This document shows positions 47,901-60,439 of a DNA stretch of 64,000 nt, in pieces. Where the stretch lies: NCBI GenBank assembly GCA_009599575.1, contig VWND01000009.1, positions 1-64,000 on the forward strand, written 5' to 3'. Under the pieces are notes generated by a model. The model did not search any database, was not told where the DNA came from, and saw only the letters and a list, made by a program, of their open reading frames with translations. Positions within the stretch are counted from its first letter, which is position 1. The number at the start of each line of letters is the position of its first letter. The stretch comes from Blumeriella jaapii. Lineage: Eukaryota; Ascomycota; Leotiomycetes; Helotiales; Drepanopezizaceae. The position numbers and the translations under genes were made by a program.

Positions 47901-48143
47901 TATAAAGCTTTTTAAATAAGCTTAAATAAAAATCTCACGTAATACTTCGCGTTTGATTTTATATACGCTTTTTTAAAGGTGCGCGACTTTTATTTGGCGC
48001 ATAAAAAGCTTCCCGGTCTTTTTGCAAAACTTGTAGATTGGCTAAAAGCGTATTCCGAAGATTTGGATTCGTACGATCATTTGAATAGCGACGTACCAAT
48101 AAATAAAAGCTCGAAGGCGCGCTTTTTTCGAACGGAGAAATAA

Positions 48144-48440
48144 TATAACGATTTACTTTATTACCATTTTTCGTATTATCCCAGCAACTACGTACAGCTG
48201 CAAGCTCCTTAGCAATTACGTATAATTATAAGCTTCCTGGTCTCCTGATAGGTCTCTCTATCAATTATGGAAATTATTCATATATATAAAGCTTTCTTCT
48301 TTTAACAACTTCTGCTTTTTGCAGTTGTTGATTTTAAATAAATATCTTTGTTACAGAACCAAAGGCTCGTTTCTTATACTATATGAATACGACGACCAGT
48401 TGACTGATCTCCCAGCCCTTCGACTGATTAGATCGTCACA
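48144..48440 (+). mobile_element. Gypsy-2 (G) 3' LTR
   Basis: 297 bp, TATAACGATTTAC to ATCGTCACA, with the same internal duplication as the 5' LTR. The right half is nearly RIP-free. Confidence -1.
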
Positions 48441-48445
48441 AGTTA

Positions 48446-49180
48446 CGCTTGGGTTTTTAACAAATTCGCAAATTAAAAAAAGCGTATTTAAAAAGCGCTT
48501 TTTGCATATATCAAATTTCGTAGCGATTTTTTCGATATACGAATCGTAAAACAAAAAAACTTTTTTTTTTATTTATTTATTTCGTAAAATACGAATTCCG
48601 AAAAAATAATTTAGATTTTTTATACTTATAAGCTCGTAAGCTTTTTTTAGACCGAAAATGATTTCGTCGGCTTTTAACGAATAAAAAGCGTAATATATAA
48701 AATTTAAATATCGTCGACGTAAAACGTTACGTATACGCTTCGCATTTTGTTAGCGAATATATAAGGTTTTTCGTTTATTAATTCGAGCTTTAGCTTTTTC
48801 AAAATGTTAGCGAATGCGTCGTATTATAAAACTGGAAAGTTTTTTAATTTATACAAAGCTCGGTTTAGCTGTATTATTATATTTAATTATTTAAATTTAT
48901 TAGGCAGATAGCACGTAATTAGCTTACTTTTGAAATTTCGTTTTATATTAACGAATGCATTAATTATATCGAATTGCTTGATTTTCAGATCGAAATAAAC
49001 CGTTAGCGCTATAACCGTTCGGAAAAAACGGGCTGCGAATATAATTGCGTATATAAAAAAAATTAAAGTTTCGTTTTGGAAGTTTTTTTTTACGATTAGT
49101 TTCGATTTGCACCGCTGCAATTCGCCTAAGCTATTTGTTTTGTATATAAAGATTTATTTAAATAAAATGGGTTTTATGAT
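48446..49180 (-). pseudogene. Copia-1 (F) reverse transcriptase N-terminal part
   Basis: Minus-strand. An open stretch at 49120-48887 reads QRCKSKLIVKKNFQNETL, YFDLKIKQFDIINAFVNIK and LITCYLPNKFK. Then LNRAL, and the YVDD-type motif near 48715 (AFYIDDI equivalent). The stretch DSYIEKIATKFDICKKRFLN lies at 48545-48480, just before the G insertion. Confidence -1.
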
Positions 49181-50420
49181 TTTATTTCTTTTGATAATTT
49201 TTTAGTATTTTTTGGTTTTTAAATTTTTGATTTCGGTTTTTGTTTTTTTTTTAAATTGCTTTTTTATTTAATGGTTTTTTAATTCGTTTCAGTTTCTTAA
49301 AGCCTTCGGTAAATTGTTCCGATATTGTTTTTGATCGGAAAGTTAAATGTTTTTTACCGATTTTTTTTTTATCGAAGCCGTTATTATTACGTAAACAGTC
49401 TGAAAATTTTTTTTATTTATTTAAATCGGCTCGTTTATTTAAAACGTATAAACGAATTCGTCGATTTATTATTTAATAAATAAAACTATTGATTAGAAAA
49501 TTTCGCATACCGTGGCGTATATTTCCGGTTTATTCGGCCAATATAAAATGGAATTTGTACGATTTCGTTTGGCAGTTTTTAAAATCAGCTGCTTTTTATC
49601 GCTTATCGGAAATTTCGATTTATTTTTTTTATTTTTTCTGAATAGTACCTTTTTTTTAATAGTTAGCTTTGAAAAAGCTTCCAAAAGCAAGCGTTTAAAT
49701 AGCTGTTTTATTTTAAATCGATCTGGCGTTTAATTTGCCGGGCGATGGTTTTTAATTATAATTTGAAAAGTTAAATTGCGCGCTTTCTTATATAAAGCCA
49801 TTTTTATATCCGCGCCGAAAAACCTTTTAAAGTTTTGTTCCGTTTTATTTTGTTTTGCAATAATAAGCTTTGCTAATTTATTATTTTTTTTTGGATTTTT
49901 ATAATTTTCTAACGCTTTTATCGCGTCGGTTAGAATATTTCGGATATGCTTTGTATATTTTCGATTAATAATTAATTTTAAAAATTAAAATTAGTCGGTA
50001 ATAGCTTTATCGAAAAAACTTTTATAAAAAATTATTATTTCCGAGCTTTAAACGTTTGAATCGATCGTAAAAAAAGGCTCGATCGCTTCGATTTTTATTA
50101 AATCTTTTACTTTCGAAGATTTGGCTTTTTTTAAAATATTTAAATCTATTAATATTAAAATATTTTTTTTTTATTATAAGTTTTAAAGGTTTATCAAAGG
50201 AATTTAAAATCGGTTTTGGTCCTGATAGCGGCTTCGGTGAAAAAAGATTTTTATTTCCTTTTGTAAAATCTGGAAATTGCTCGTTTTATAATAGTGGCTT
50301 TTTTTTTGTATTATTTTTTTTTTAGCATATCGAATTTTGCTGGTCTGCGCTGTTACTAAAACCGCCCGCTAGTATCTGATATTTAGCGTTTTAAGCTTTT
50401 TCGTTTTTCGCGTTTTCGAT
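49181..50420 (-). pseudogene. Copia-1 (F) integrase-RT linker
   Basis: Minus-strand equivalent of 26881-28150. An open piece at 49690-49493 (LLEAFSKLTIKKKVLFRKN, PISDKKQLILKTAKRNRTN) matches 27600-27790 of C1. Otherwise decayed. Confidence -1.
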
Positions 50421-51889
50421 AAATTCCACGGTTTTTTAAAGCTTTAATTTAATTATAATAAAAATATAGGATTTGGACTTTCAGCCTTCGAAAAATAAAA
50501 CTTAGATTCGTTAAATATTACGTTTCGGCTCGTAATTATACGCATTAGCTAGGATATTTAAATTTTGTAAATATTAAAAGCGTTATATTTAATTAAATAT
50601 CCGATATGTCTTTTCGAAAAGATTTTAAATTTTCTTTTATATTTTATAGCCTTTCGATTTTTTATTATTAAATACGCACGAGCTTCGTACGTATAAATTT
50701 TGCTCCAATCTGGTCTGAAATCGGCCGTACGCGCTTTTATAATAGCAGGGTCGTAGTACCGGAAATATTGCTTAAATTAATTATACAAAATTTTATTTAA
50801 AAACTTAAATTGTTTTTTCGCAAGCGGCGATATATTATATAAATGCGCTGCTGCTTTTATCGTTTCGGACCAAAAAGAGATTGAAAGTCCCGTTTTAATT
50901 TTTATTTTTATCGAACGTTTAATTACTTTTTTTTCTATTCGTTCGATCGAGCCGTTTGGCTGGTGCACGTAAAATAAAAATAATTTCAGATCGATATTTT
51001 CGCGCTTAGTTTATTTTTAGTATTTCGAAATAATATTTTTTTATTTTTGAAATTACCGACGATTCGTTATTTTGTCGAATTTTGCAAATAAAAAGATTAT
51101 ATTAGCGTTTTATTTATGCGTCGAACGTTTGAAAACGGTCCAAAACGACTTTTATATTTTTCGTTTTGGTAGCGAAAATTTAAATCTTTTTATTATATTC
51201 GTTTTTATCAGAAACATTTACGTCGAGCCGTTATAAGTTTTTTTACGACTTTTGGAATAATCGTAAAAATTCCAGCCGATACGAAAGAAAAGCCTGAAAA
51301 ATTTGTTTTCTGATATTGCTTTTAAAATCATCTGTTTTAAATACGTAATAGCATATTTTTCGCATTTCATTTTAATTAAGCTTTTAATTTTTATTTTACG
51401 AATGTTTTCGACCAGCTTTTCGAGCGCGTTTTTTTTTAAATAGCCCGAACGAAAATATTATAAGCGCGCATCGTTATTCCGATCGTACGTAAACACGCTG
51501 CTTTTTTTAAATTTATAACGCGTACGACGTTTCGGAATTGTATAAATTATTAGGCCGGGCGAATCACGTCTTAAAAAGTTTAAATTATTATATAAAAAGT
51601 GCGAACAAAAAAAGCAATTGATTTTAATATATTTAAATATATAAAAATCGGCGATCGTTTAATATTAACGTTTTAAAATAAAATTTTCAAAACTTTTAAA
51701 ACGAAAAGTATTATTCGATCTTTGAAATTAATAATCTTTTTTAATTAAAAAATTAGCGGAACAAATATTAATAGTAAAATCTGGAACGAACGCCACGTTG
51801 TTAAAAATCATATTTTAAGGTTTTTTATTTTTTTTACGAAAGATTTCTTTTATTAAACGACTTTTTTTTCCGACGATTAAAAGATTTTG
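50421..51889 (-). pseudogene. Copia-1 (F) integrase
   Basis: Core at 50968-50777: HQPNGSIERIEKKVIKRS, KTGLSISFWSETIKAAAHLY and NISPLAKKQFKF. The Trp of FWSE is intact here but is a stop in C1. The upstream part is decayed. The end at 51889 corresponds to C1 position ~25413, where J is inserted (left target TATAT, 51890-51894). Confidence -1.
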
Positions 51890-51894
51890 TATAT

Positions 51895-52161
51895 TGTAAA
51901 AGTAGGTAGGAAAACCAGACTGATACGGCCATATGTCGGTAGGTAAGATAGTCTAGGGAATTCCTAAAAGAGATTGGAGAAAGGAAAAGAAAAATAAATA
52001 AAGGTATAAATTGAACTGCGTGTTTATAATATTATTTAAAGGGGTGCTTTGCTTTTATATCTGTTGAAAGTAGTTAGTGGCAGAGGGTTTCGGAAGGGTT
52101 TATGCTTCGATTATAGCTAAAACTATTAATTTTTATTAATATAAGATATTACCGTTTTATC
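51895..52161 (-). mobile_element. Gypsy-3 (J) 3' LTR
   Basis: 267 bp, reads TGTAAAAGTAGGTAGG on plus, the reverse complement of ...CTACTTTTACA. Same length as the I LTR and alignable along its whole length. Contains TATAAAAG on the minus strand at ~52050. Confidence -1.
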
Positions 52162-52282
52162 TTTTGTTTTAAATAATATACGTAATCGTTTTTGATTACG
52201 ATTAAAAAAAAATATAATTTTAATAAATGTAATTTAGTTTATTTATATAATTTAAAAATTAATTAATTAAAAACCGAATTTT

Positions 52283-55200
52283 TCAGGCTTATATTTCTTC
52301 GGTTTTTTAGCCCGTTTTTGGTTTTTTTGCTGTTGGCTTTTGCGGAGGAATAGCGTTTCGCTTATCGTTTAAATTATTTTGTTTATTTTGCTTTTTTAAA
52401 AAATGGTTCGATAAAATATTAGTCGAAGTATCGTTTAAATTTACGAACGTTTTAATAGCTTTTTCGTCGATAATATTATTAGGCGTCGCCGCGACGGATG
52501 CTTTTTACGATGTTTTTTCGTAAATGATAGATTTCAGCTTTTGAATATAATTTTACGTTTTGCAAAAGGTGTTGAAAAGTTTTATATTAAAATCGTAAAA
52601 GTAGTCGATTAATTCGTCGTGATTAAAACCGATTAACGCTTTTGCTTCGCATAAAACCGATAGGTCGGATTACGGTTGTTTACCGACGAATGTTTTTGAA
52701 AAAATTTCGAAATTTATAAAAAAGATTATTTTACGGAATAATTCGGAAATAATCGTTTGCAATCGAAATTACCGAAGATATTATAATTGTTTTCGCCGCA
52801 GTATAAATAATATCAGATGGTTTATCGAAACGTCGTTTTCGAAATGGTTTTTATATTTTTGCGCCGTATAATTGTTCGAATAAATTAGCATCGCGCCGTC
52901 GGTTTTTTAGATTTTGAATTTAACGAAAACTTTTTGCTTAATCGAAAAATTAATAAAAGTTATTTTATTTTTTATTTCGTAGCTTTCGGTTTCGTAATCC
53001 GATAAAATAGCCGAGGCTATTATTTTAAACGCGCTGAAATACAAAAAAGCTAGGCTTTTTTAAATAGTTTTAATTAATTTGGCGTCGTGGTATAATTGCA
53101 AATAGATTTCGATTATTTCCGAATTATATACGAATGCAAACAAAACGTAATAATCGAAAATGGCGTCGATAAGATTTTCGATTTTTTTTTTTTTTTAAAA
53201 ATCGGCGATATCGAATTTTGTAATCGTAATACGATCGGGGCCAGCGAAATTTAAAGCGATCGAAACGTTAAAATATATTATAAAACGGCAGTTTTTAAAA
53301 TTTCGGATAATTAAAACAGCGAAATAAAGGCCGGGATGCATTTTAAAAGCTTGTTAAATAAAATTGTAAAATATATTAGCGAAAAAAACTATAGGCGCTT
53401 TTTGGGTTTTGACCAATCGAAAATAATATTTATATATATTTTTTTTTTTTTTATAAAATGCAGCAATGGTTTGTTTTTTCCGTTGTGAAATTTTACGTAA
53501 TTAACGAATTCGCAGTTTAATTCAGATAGATTTTAAAATATATTTTCGATCGAAAGGCCAGAAAAATCGGCTTTTAGAAATATTCGTTGTTTTTATTTTT
53601 TTATATTTTAATCGAATTTTATAATCGCGCTAAAAGTTTTAGGGTTTGTTTTGAAATTTGCGTAGTTTAAATAAGTTTTAATACGCGTTTGGGTAATTTT
53701 CGCAGTTTTTCGTCGGAATATAAATTAATTATTAAAATTAATTTCGAATACGTTATAATTCGAATTTTTAATAACAGCGAATCGATTAGCAAGGCCGATA
53801 ACGTCGATTTTTTTTGTAATTAAATCGTAGTACGCCGCGTAATAGCATATATGAAAATAGCAGAATTTGCCGTTTTTTTTGGCGTTAACGTTATTTATAA
53901 AAACGAAATTAAAAAATCGAAGTTTTTTAACGAAGGAAAACTCGAATAAAAACGGGTTATCGTTTTTAAAAGTTTTTTTTATTTGCTTTAGCGTATTATA
54001 TTTGCAATTTTTCGAAAAAAGCTTGATTTAGTTTTCGTTCGAAGCAAAAAAAAAAAAGCTAACGGATTTATTTAATTTTTGTATAAAAATATCGAAGTAA
54101 AACTTTTAAATCGTTTCGTCGTCGAAAACGAAAATTTTAAATAAAATAATTTGATTTTGTGTTTTTTATATAATTTTTTTCGCGATAATTTCGATATTTT
54201 TTTTTAAGCTTTTCCGGTCGAATCGTATAATAGTCGAGATTTTAAATGCTTTTATTAAAATTTAAAATATTGGCGGTACGACGTTTTTAAACGTAGCAAA
54301 CGTTTTTGGTATTTGCGTATTTAATTTCGAAAAGTTAAATTTAAAATTATTTAGGTTTTTTTTTTTCGGAATATTTGCGTTTTTCGAATTTAATTTCGTA
54401 AAATCGTCGCGTTTTCTATTAATTGACTTAAAAATTATAATTCGGCGTCGATTTCCGGCTGTTTTTATTCGCGGTGCTTTTTTTGCTAGCGACGCGAATA
54501 GTTTTTTTTTTCGAATAAAAAAAGTTTCGGAAATATCGGCGCGTTGTTTTACGTTTTTTGTTTTTATTTTTTTCGGAATCGTTTTTATAAATATAATAGG
54601 TTTTTTATATTCGAATAAGCGGTTGTTTGCTATTACGCTTTTGGTTTCGTTTTCGGATTCGTTTTCGATAATCGGAAATAAAAATCGTCGAATTGTTTTA
54701 ATTATTTTAAAAATATTAATTATTACCGCGTATATTTTTTCGAATTAAACGAAAATAATATTAGCTTTTTCGTTTTTTTCGTTGTCGTAAATTTGAAATA
54801 TCGAAATAGCGTCGTTTTTTTTTTTCGGTATAAAAATGCCGTATTTGGCGACGCTTAATTTTTTGCTTTAAAAAAAGGTTAGATTTAGAATTTCGCAGCC
54901 GATTAGAATTTTTTTTAGCGATTATATAACGTCGTCGATCAGTTTGCAAACAGCTGTAAAAAAGCTTATGAATTTGCGGGCTTTTGAATTGTTAGCTTTT
55001 AAAGTTTGCGTTTTGAAAATATAAGCGTTTAATATTCAGACTTTTTTTTTAGTAAAAATAATAATTTCGAAAAAGCGAGCGAAATGCCGAAATAAAATAA
55101 TACCGATAATTTTGCTAAAAACGTATTTTTAAATATTTTTTTTTCGTTGATTTAATAAAAAGCGTAATATTCGGTTTATTATTTTTTTTTTATTATTTCG

Positions 55201-55560
55201 AACTTTTTTTGCTTCGGCGAAAGCTTTTAAAGCGTTATCGTAATTTAGCAGGAATTTGTCGTAATTAAGATTTTTGCGAACGAATTTAGTTTTAACGAAG
55301 CTTTCGTAATCGAATAAAAATTCGTTAACGTTTTTAGTTATTATATCGAATTGTTTTATAAATGTTTTTACGAAAGCTGTTTATTAGTTTGGGATAACGG
55401 TATTATATGCTTGCTTAAATTCGGAAAAGTTGCGTACAATGGTTCCGTTTTAAAATAAATTAAAAATAAGTTTATTAAATTTAATAACGCTTTGCTTAAG
55501 AAACGATATAATATCGATGGATTTATTAATTAAAAAAGTATGTTATATTTGTTAAAAAAT
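52283..55560 (-). pseudogene. Long sense-strand ORF in the env position of Gypsy-3, unknown protein
   Basis: About 1,090 codons in one minus-strand frame from ~55560 to 53450, then shifted by one at a 12-base A-run (53437-53450) and continuing to ~52283. All ~30 interruptions are RIP-type (Gln/Trp). Readable blocks: FNKLIFNLF and FSEFKQAYNTVIP near the N-terminus; FVRKNLNYDKFLLNYDNALK; FTAVCKLIDDVI, LIGCEILNLTFF and AKYGIFIPKKKND; a basic middle with KAPRIKTAGNRRRIIIFKS; FCYFHICYYAAYYDL; FLKADFSGLSIENI then LNCEFVNYVKFHNGKNKPLL; KMHPGLYFAVLIIRNFKNC; LNFAGPDRITITKFDIADF; a C-terminal Pro/Lys tail (IPPQKPTAKKPKTG). No signal peptide, membrane anchor or known catalytic motif seen. It is same-strand as the LTR and ends ~120 bp before it. 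Family not recognised; the FHNGKNKPLLHF part weakly recalls gag-like PRE_C2HC domains. Confidence -1.
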
Positions 55561-56247
55561 AGTTGGAAAAAAGTACGGGAATTATAAAATATTTATATTT
55601 AAAAGTTACGGGAATTCGCATATTGTTTTTTAATAAATTATAGTTATTCAGGCAGGTATTTGTTCAGAATAACGAAAAGAATAAACAGTGCAGAAAGTAG
55701 TAAATAATAAAATATATAAAAGATAGTTTTCGTAAAATGTGCGAGCAATATAAATGTATTAAATATGCGGTTTAAATATGTATAAAGCTTTTGTTTTAGT
55801 AAACAAAAGTATAGTTAAATAAAGAAAAGTATAATAGGTGTTTTAAATAATATAAAAAAAGGTTTTAAGAATAAATAGTGTATATGAAACAAAATGATTA
55901 GGTTGTATATAAGCAAGCAAAATAAGAACAGTAGAATAGTATATAAAAAAAAAAAAACAATGGGCAATAAGAATAGTAAAATAGTTAGTGAATAATTTTG
56001 TATGTATTTTTTTTTTTTCGGTTATGGGTAAAATTATGATTTAAATTCTGCTTTTAATAGCGGGGTTATCGTTCGGTTGTTTTTAAACTTTTTTAAAAGG
56101 TTTTTTTTTTCAGGAGTATAGTCGCTTTGGTCGGAGTCGTCGTCGGAATCGCTGGAATCGGAGTCGCTGTTTAAATTAGAATTCAGGGGATAGATTTGCT
56201 GGTTTTTTTTGTAAAATCGTTTTAATCGGTTGGCGGCGAACGTTTTT
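55561..56247 (-). other. Gypsy-3 (J) stretch upstream of the long ORF, with an acidic coding remnant
   Basis: 55561-56030 is AT-rich and holds no ORF I would support; it looks less RIP-mutated (many intact CAG and CA dinucleotides). 56080-56247 on minus reads ANRLKRFYKKNQQIYPLNSN then a Ser/Asp run (SDSDSSDSDDDSDQSDYTPE), plausible as the C-terminal tail of the preceding pol protein. Cut by H at 56247. An alternative frame is also open, so coding is uncertain. Confidence -1.
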
Positions 56248-56433
56248 TGTTGCTAGATCAAGTGTCACGTGTTATTCACATGACTGGTTGCCAAGACAAC
56301 TAGTTCCCGAGTACCGTGCACGCCCTATAAGGGCGCACACCCTACCTAGAATACTACCACAAGTCAACCAACCTTATCGTGTATGCATTTATTGCTTTTT
56401 CTGCTTATTAATTAATTAAAAATACTAGCAATA
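56248..56433 (+). mobile_element. Copia-2 (H) 5' LTR
   Basis: 186 bp, from TGTTGCTAG to CTAGCAATA (inverted ends, one RIP change). Little RIP over most of its length. TATA-like CTATAAG inside a GCCCTATAAGGGC near-palindrome at ~56326. Contains CACGTG. Confidence -1.
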
Positions 56434-56448
56434 GGTTATAAGCCCCGG
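56434..56448 (+). promoter_or_regulatory. Copia-2 primer binding site, half-tRNA type
   Basis: GGTTATAAGCCCCGG directly after the LTR, the same as in Copia-1 (23531), complementary to the initiator tRNA-Met anticodon arm apart from one RIP-type change. Confidence -1.
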
Positions 56449-56554
56449 CAACAAGTTTGTTATATTTATTTTCGATATTCCGATTTCAGCGCATACGCGT
56501 AAAAAATAATCGAACCTTTTTTCGGCGCGAACAATTACGTCGGAAACCGTCAAA

Positions 56555-58190
56555 ATGACAGACAACGCTAAAAAGCGTTTTACTGCTGAAACTGCAAATA
56601 CAGTTAATAAAAAAGCTTTATTTCTTAGAAAAGCTGCAATTAAAGCGAATATTGCTTTAATTTTATTTAAAAGGACGATAGCAAAAAAATCAGATAAAAT
56701 AGCAAAAATTAATCCTGCCGGACTTTTATTTATTTCTGCTGTTATAACTTTTCCTAAATTATTTTTTTTTTTATTTTTCGATCTGCGATTTTAATTGGAT
56801 GATTCGGTGCGAGCAAAGCCAAATACAAACATATTAGCAGAAAATTCCGATATTAACGAAAAAAAACAACTTTTCTTTATTTTATTAAAAAACGCTTTTA
56901 ATTTTTCCGATCGCATTTAAAAAAAAAAAGAAAACTCGCGTAGCAAATTTCTTATATTTTCGGAAATCGACGTTGATTATTTAAATATTCGAAAATCATA
57001 AACACCGAATTTTCTTTTTTAAAAATCATAAGATTTTAAATTAAATTACGATCAAAACCCTGAAAAAAACCTTTCCGAAAACCCTTTTTTATTTGAAAAA
57101 AAAATCATTTTTTTTTTTACTAAAAACCCTTCGAATTTGCGCGTCCGCGCAAAATAGCTATAATTTTTATAAATCTTTTTAAAGCTACAAAGCTGAAAAA
57201 CGCTGATAATTATTAATTATAAAAAAACAAAATTATATTTATCGCAAATACAAACCATTTGGCCAAGTTTTTTTAAATTCAAAGTCGAAATTATATATTC
57301 CGGCTAAAATAAACGAATAAAATAAAAACCATTCCGCTGCTGTATTTAAAATATAACAGAACTGAAACTTCGGTAATTTTCAAATAAAATTTGTAATATT
57401 TGCGAATTGCAAGCCTGGTCCAGAAAAACATATTATTAAAAAAAAAAAAAACTGCTTTTAATATATAAAAATTTTTATAATAATAATATAAAAGTTTTAA
57501 AACAGTTCTGGAATACAACGCAATTTAAAACTACGTTATTATTAATTACGACGATTACTTTTTATTCGAAAAATTTATTTAAACCTTCCGACTTTTTATT
57601 ACGAAACTAAAGGTTTTAGATATCGCTCCACTTGTGTAATAAAACCCAGTTATATTTATTGCCGCATATTTAAAAAAGTACGTTATATAAGCCGAACGCT
57701 AACGATTTTTATTTCGAATTTTCAAATTAAAATCTGAAATCATTTTTAAAAATTTAATTAAAAATATTATAAATAAAATTCGTACGAGCGAATTTATTAA
57801 AATTAACAGCGATTAAGCTTTGTACGGTAACAAATCTAATTCTGCTATTAATAAAAGTAAAAGCGGAAAAAAAAACAATCAAAATAATAACGCTAACGCT
57901 AATAAAAAAAACAATAATAATAACAAAGCAAAAAAAAACAATTTCAAGCTATTTTACGCTATTGCATGCAAATATTGCAAGCAAAAAAAGCTTTGATATA
58001 AGCATAACGATTATTTTAAAATTAACAAAAAAAAGCGAAAGGTTTAAAAAAAGCGTATAGGAAAAAAAGTATACTGCTTTTAAAAAAACGTTAAAAAAAA
58101 AGTTTTTTAACGACGACGAAAAAAAAATATTCGGTAGACTAATAGTTTTTATTAAATTACCCTTTAATAACGTTATTGCTTCTGAAAACA
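56555..58190 (+). pseudogene. Copia-2 (H) gag
   Basis: Starts at an ATG at 56555 in a good position after the primer site (MTDNAKKRFTAETANTVNKK); the first 79 codons are open. The middle is decayed. A zinc knuckle remnant near 57965-58015 reads CKYCKQKKL then YKHNDY, a CCHC site with Gly and the last Cys lost. This is the nucleocapsid end of gag; the protease follows ~200 bp later. Confidence -1.
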
Positions 58191-59640
58191 ATCTTTTTTT
58201 TATATTTAAAAAAAAAAAAAATCGCTGGCTTTATAATACAAAAGCTACAAATTATATTTGCAACGATTTTTTTAAATTTATTTTTTACAAGCCCAGAAAC
58301 GATTTACTTTCTATAGCTATTGCAAATGGGCCAATTAAATCCCTAAGTCTAGGCATTTGTATTATTCGTACGTTTAAAATAAATGGTTTTATACAAATGC
58401 TGAAATTATATAATACGGTTTATATGCTTTTTTGCCTTATTTCGCTTTTTTCAGGTTTTAAACTTAGTAAGCTTAAAAGCTATCTAAAATCGAATATTTT
58501 TTATATAATCAACGATAATAAAATCTGCGCTGTTAATAAAAGATTGTTTATTATAAAAAAGCTTTTAATCAGCAATTTAATTTACGTCGCAATATACGTT
58601 TTATCTGCTGCTATTAAAAAAGCTTTAATTAATATCGAACTTTAGCATAAACGTTTTTGTTACTTTGGGCTATAAGCAGTTCGAAATACTTAAAACAATA
58701 TTATTAATATAAAATTCAAAAAAATTAAAACAAATAAAATACGTATATATTAATTTTGCGAACTTGGCCGATTTATCAGAAAAACGAATAAGCGTTCGGC
58801 TCGCCCCAGATTTACTAAAGCTTTTGATAAATTGCACGTTAATATAAATATATTTTATTTCAAACGGTATTTACGGCCATAAATATGCCTCGATTTTTAT
58901 CTGCTCTGCATTTATAGCTCGTTGAGATTATATATATTTTAAAAAGAATAAAGCCTTTTAGGCTAATAAAAAAATAATCCGCTTTATTAAAACCTAATAC
59001 AATCGTATAATTAAAAAATAGCGTTATAATAAAAGCAAAAAAATACAGTCCTACGCAAATGCGAAAGCTAGCTAAACATTTTGAAATAGTTTTAAAAGAA
59101 TTTATTTTTCTTATATTCCAAAGCAAAACGGTCGATCGGAACGTTCGATTCGCATTTTAATAAAAAAGCTTCGAACTGCTATAATTAATCAGGAAATTCC
59201 GAAGTTTTTATGGCCAAAAATCCTACTGGCTGTAATTTATATCACCAATTTTACGGCTAACATTTAATTAAATAGTAAAACCTTTTATTAAGCCTTTTGA
59301 AATAACGTTTAGCTAAAAATGAAATATAAATCTTCGGTCAAACATTTTCGAATTCTAGGCTGTAAAATCTACGTTCTTATCGAATTTAAACGACGCGTTT
59401 AAAATCGCAAGCTTGTTTTTAAAGCCGAAATAAAAATTCTTATTAAATTTAAAAAAAATAACATTTTGGAAAATTTACGTTTTTGCTAAGATTGGAAATA
59501 AAATTATTAAATCTTTTTATATAAGATTTAATAAAAATGGTTTTATTACCGACCTTATTTTTCAGCTCGAATCTGATTAGCCTGATATACTTTTAGCTAA
59601 AAGTGATTTGAATAAAAATTTTATATTAAACGATTATAAT
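58191..59640 (+). pseudogene. Copia-2 (H) protease and integrase
   Basis: Protease at 58223-58340: RWLYNTKATNYICNDFFKF, where the catalytic DTG reads NTK, then SIAIANGPIKSLSLG. An open 82-codon stretch (58397-58645) covers the protease-integrase spacer. The GAG-pre-integrase zinc region is at 58640-58780 (LxHKRFCYFGL, CELGRFIRK). First catalytic Asp as HVNIN (normally HVDI) at 58830. The Glu region is clear at 59115-59250: QNGRSERSIRILIKKL, INQEIPKFLWPKILLAVIYI. C-terminal HFRILGCKIYVLI (59340) and a linker follow. Confidence -1.
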
Positions 59641-60439
59641 AATAATCAAATTATTGGCGGTGAATTAAAAAAAAAAACAGTAATAACGAACTTTCTGAAT
59701 TATACAAAAAAGATTAGCAAAACGATAATAATTCAAATAATGCTTTCGCATCTGAAATAAGCGAAATCGCTGTATTATTACCAGCTTTTATTACTAAGAA
59801 AACTAAAGCTAAAAAAGTCTGGCCTATTGTTTTTTTATTTGAACGAATTAATACACGCTCCGATAAATTATTGAAAAACGTCGTATTTAATTTTGACACG
59901 TTTTTATACAATTACGCTTTCGCCGCTGGCTTTAATAAGTCTTTTTTCATAAACGATTTTTATATATTTGAAAAAGCTTTTGCTAAAACTGACGGAAATT
60001 AATAACGCTTTATAATAATTAAAAAGTACAAATCACTTTTATATAAAAAAACCTGGATTATTATAAAAAAAGCAAATATTCCTAAGAATTATCGTATTTT
60101 AGATTCCAGATTATTATTCAAATTTAAAAAAATAAAAACGGTAAGATTAACAGATACAAAATTCGGTTCGTCGTTTAAAGATTTTCTTAAAAATACGATC
60201 GAAATTATAATCAAATTTACGCTGATGTTTGTAAATCGGCTGTTTGAAAAATCGCTATTAGTATTGCTATTATAATAAATTACGAATTTAAATAATACGA
60301 TATAGAAATTGCATTTTTAAATAATAATACAAACAACGATATTTACGTCAAATCCCTTTTTAACTGAATCGAATTAAAAATCAGATTTATTTATAATTAT
60401 TGTTTTAAATTGCTTAAAATCTTATACGGTTTTAAATAA
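59641..60439 (+). pseudogene. Copia-2 (H) reverse transcriptase N-terminal part
   Basis: Linker to ~60040, then RT: TWIIIKKANIPKNYRILDSR and FKFKKIKTVR, a frame change, then YEFKQYDIEIAFLNNNTNND (normally ...DVKTAFLNG) and KLLKILYGFK (60405-60436). The element breaks here at I; the YVDD part is outside the window. Confidence -1.

Larger units (their letters stand above)
41973..48440 (+). mobile_element. Gypsy-2 copy G, complete and uninterrupted
   Basis: 6,468 bp with LTRs of 297 bp each (41973-42269 and 48144-48440) and target duplication AGTTA (41968-41972 and 48441-48445), inserted in the RT of Copia-1 F. Same gene order as E, no inserts, so it is the best reference for Gypsy-2. RIP-mutated throughout. 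Confidence -1.
39379..51894 (-). mobile_element. Copia-1 copy F, minus orientation, split by G and J
   Basis: Reverse-oriented Copia-1. Its 3' LTR is at 39379-39680, followed leftward-to-rightward by the antisense ORF, RNase H, RT (cut by G at 41972/48441) and integrase (cut by J at 51894). Left target site AAAAC at 39374-39378. gag, protease and the 5' LTR lie beyond J and outside the window. Confidence -1.
51895..56247 (-). mobile_element. Gypsy-3 copy J, minus orientation, 3' part
   Basis: 3' LTR at 51895-52161, then, going upstream along the minus strand, the long ORF at 52283-55560, a non-coding stretch and an acidic-tail coding fragment, cut by Copia-2 H at 56248. Orientation is set by the LTR, which is the reverse complement of the Gypsy-3 I LTR at 60440. 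The 5' part is outside the window. Confidence -1.
56248..60439 (+). mobile_element. Copia-2 copy H, 5' part, cut by Gypsy-3 I
   Basis: 5' LTR, half-tRNA primer site, gag, protease, integrase and the beginning of RT in Copia order. Broken in RT at 60439 by I. The rest and the 3' LTR are outside the window. Confidence -1.
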
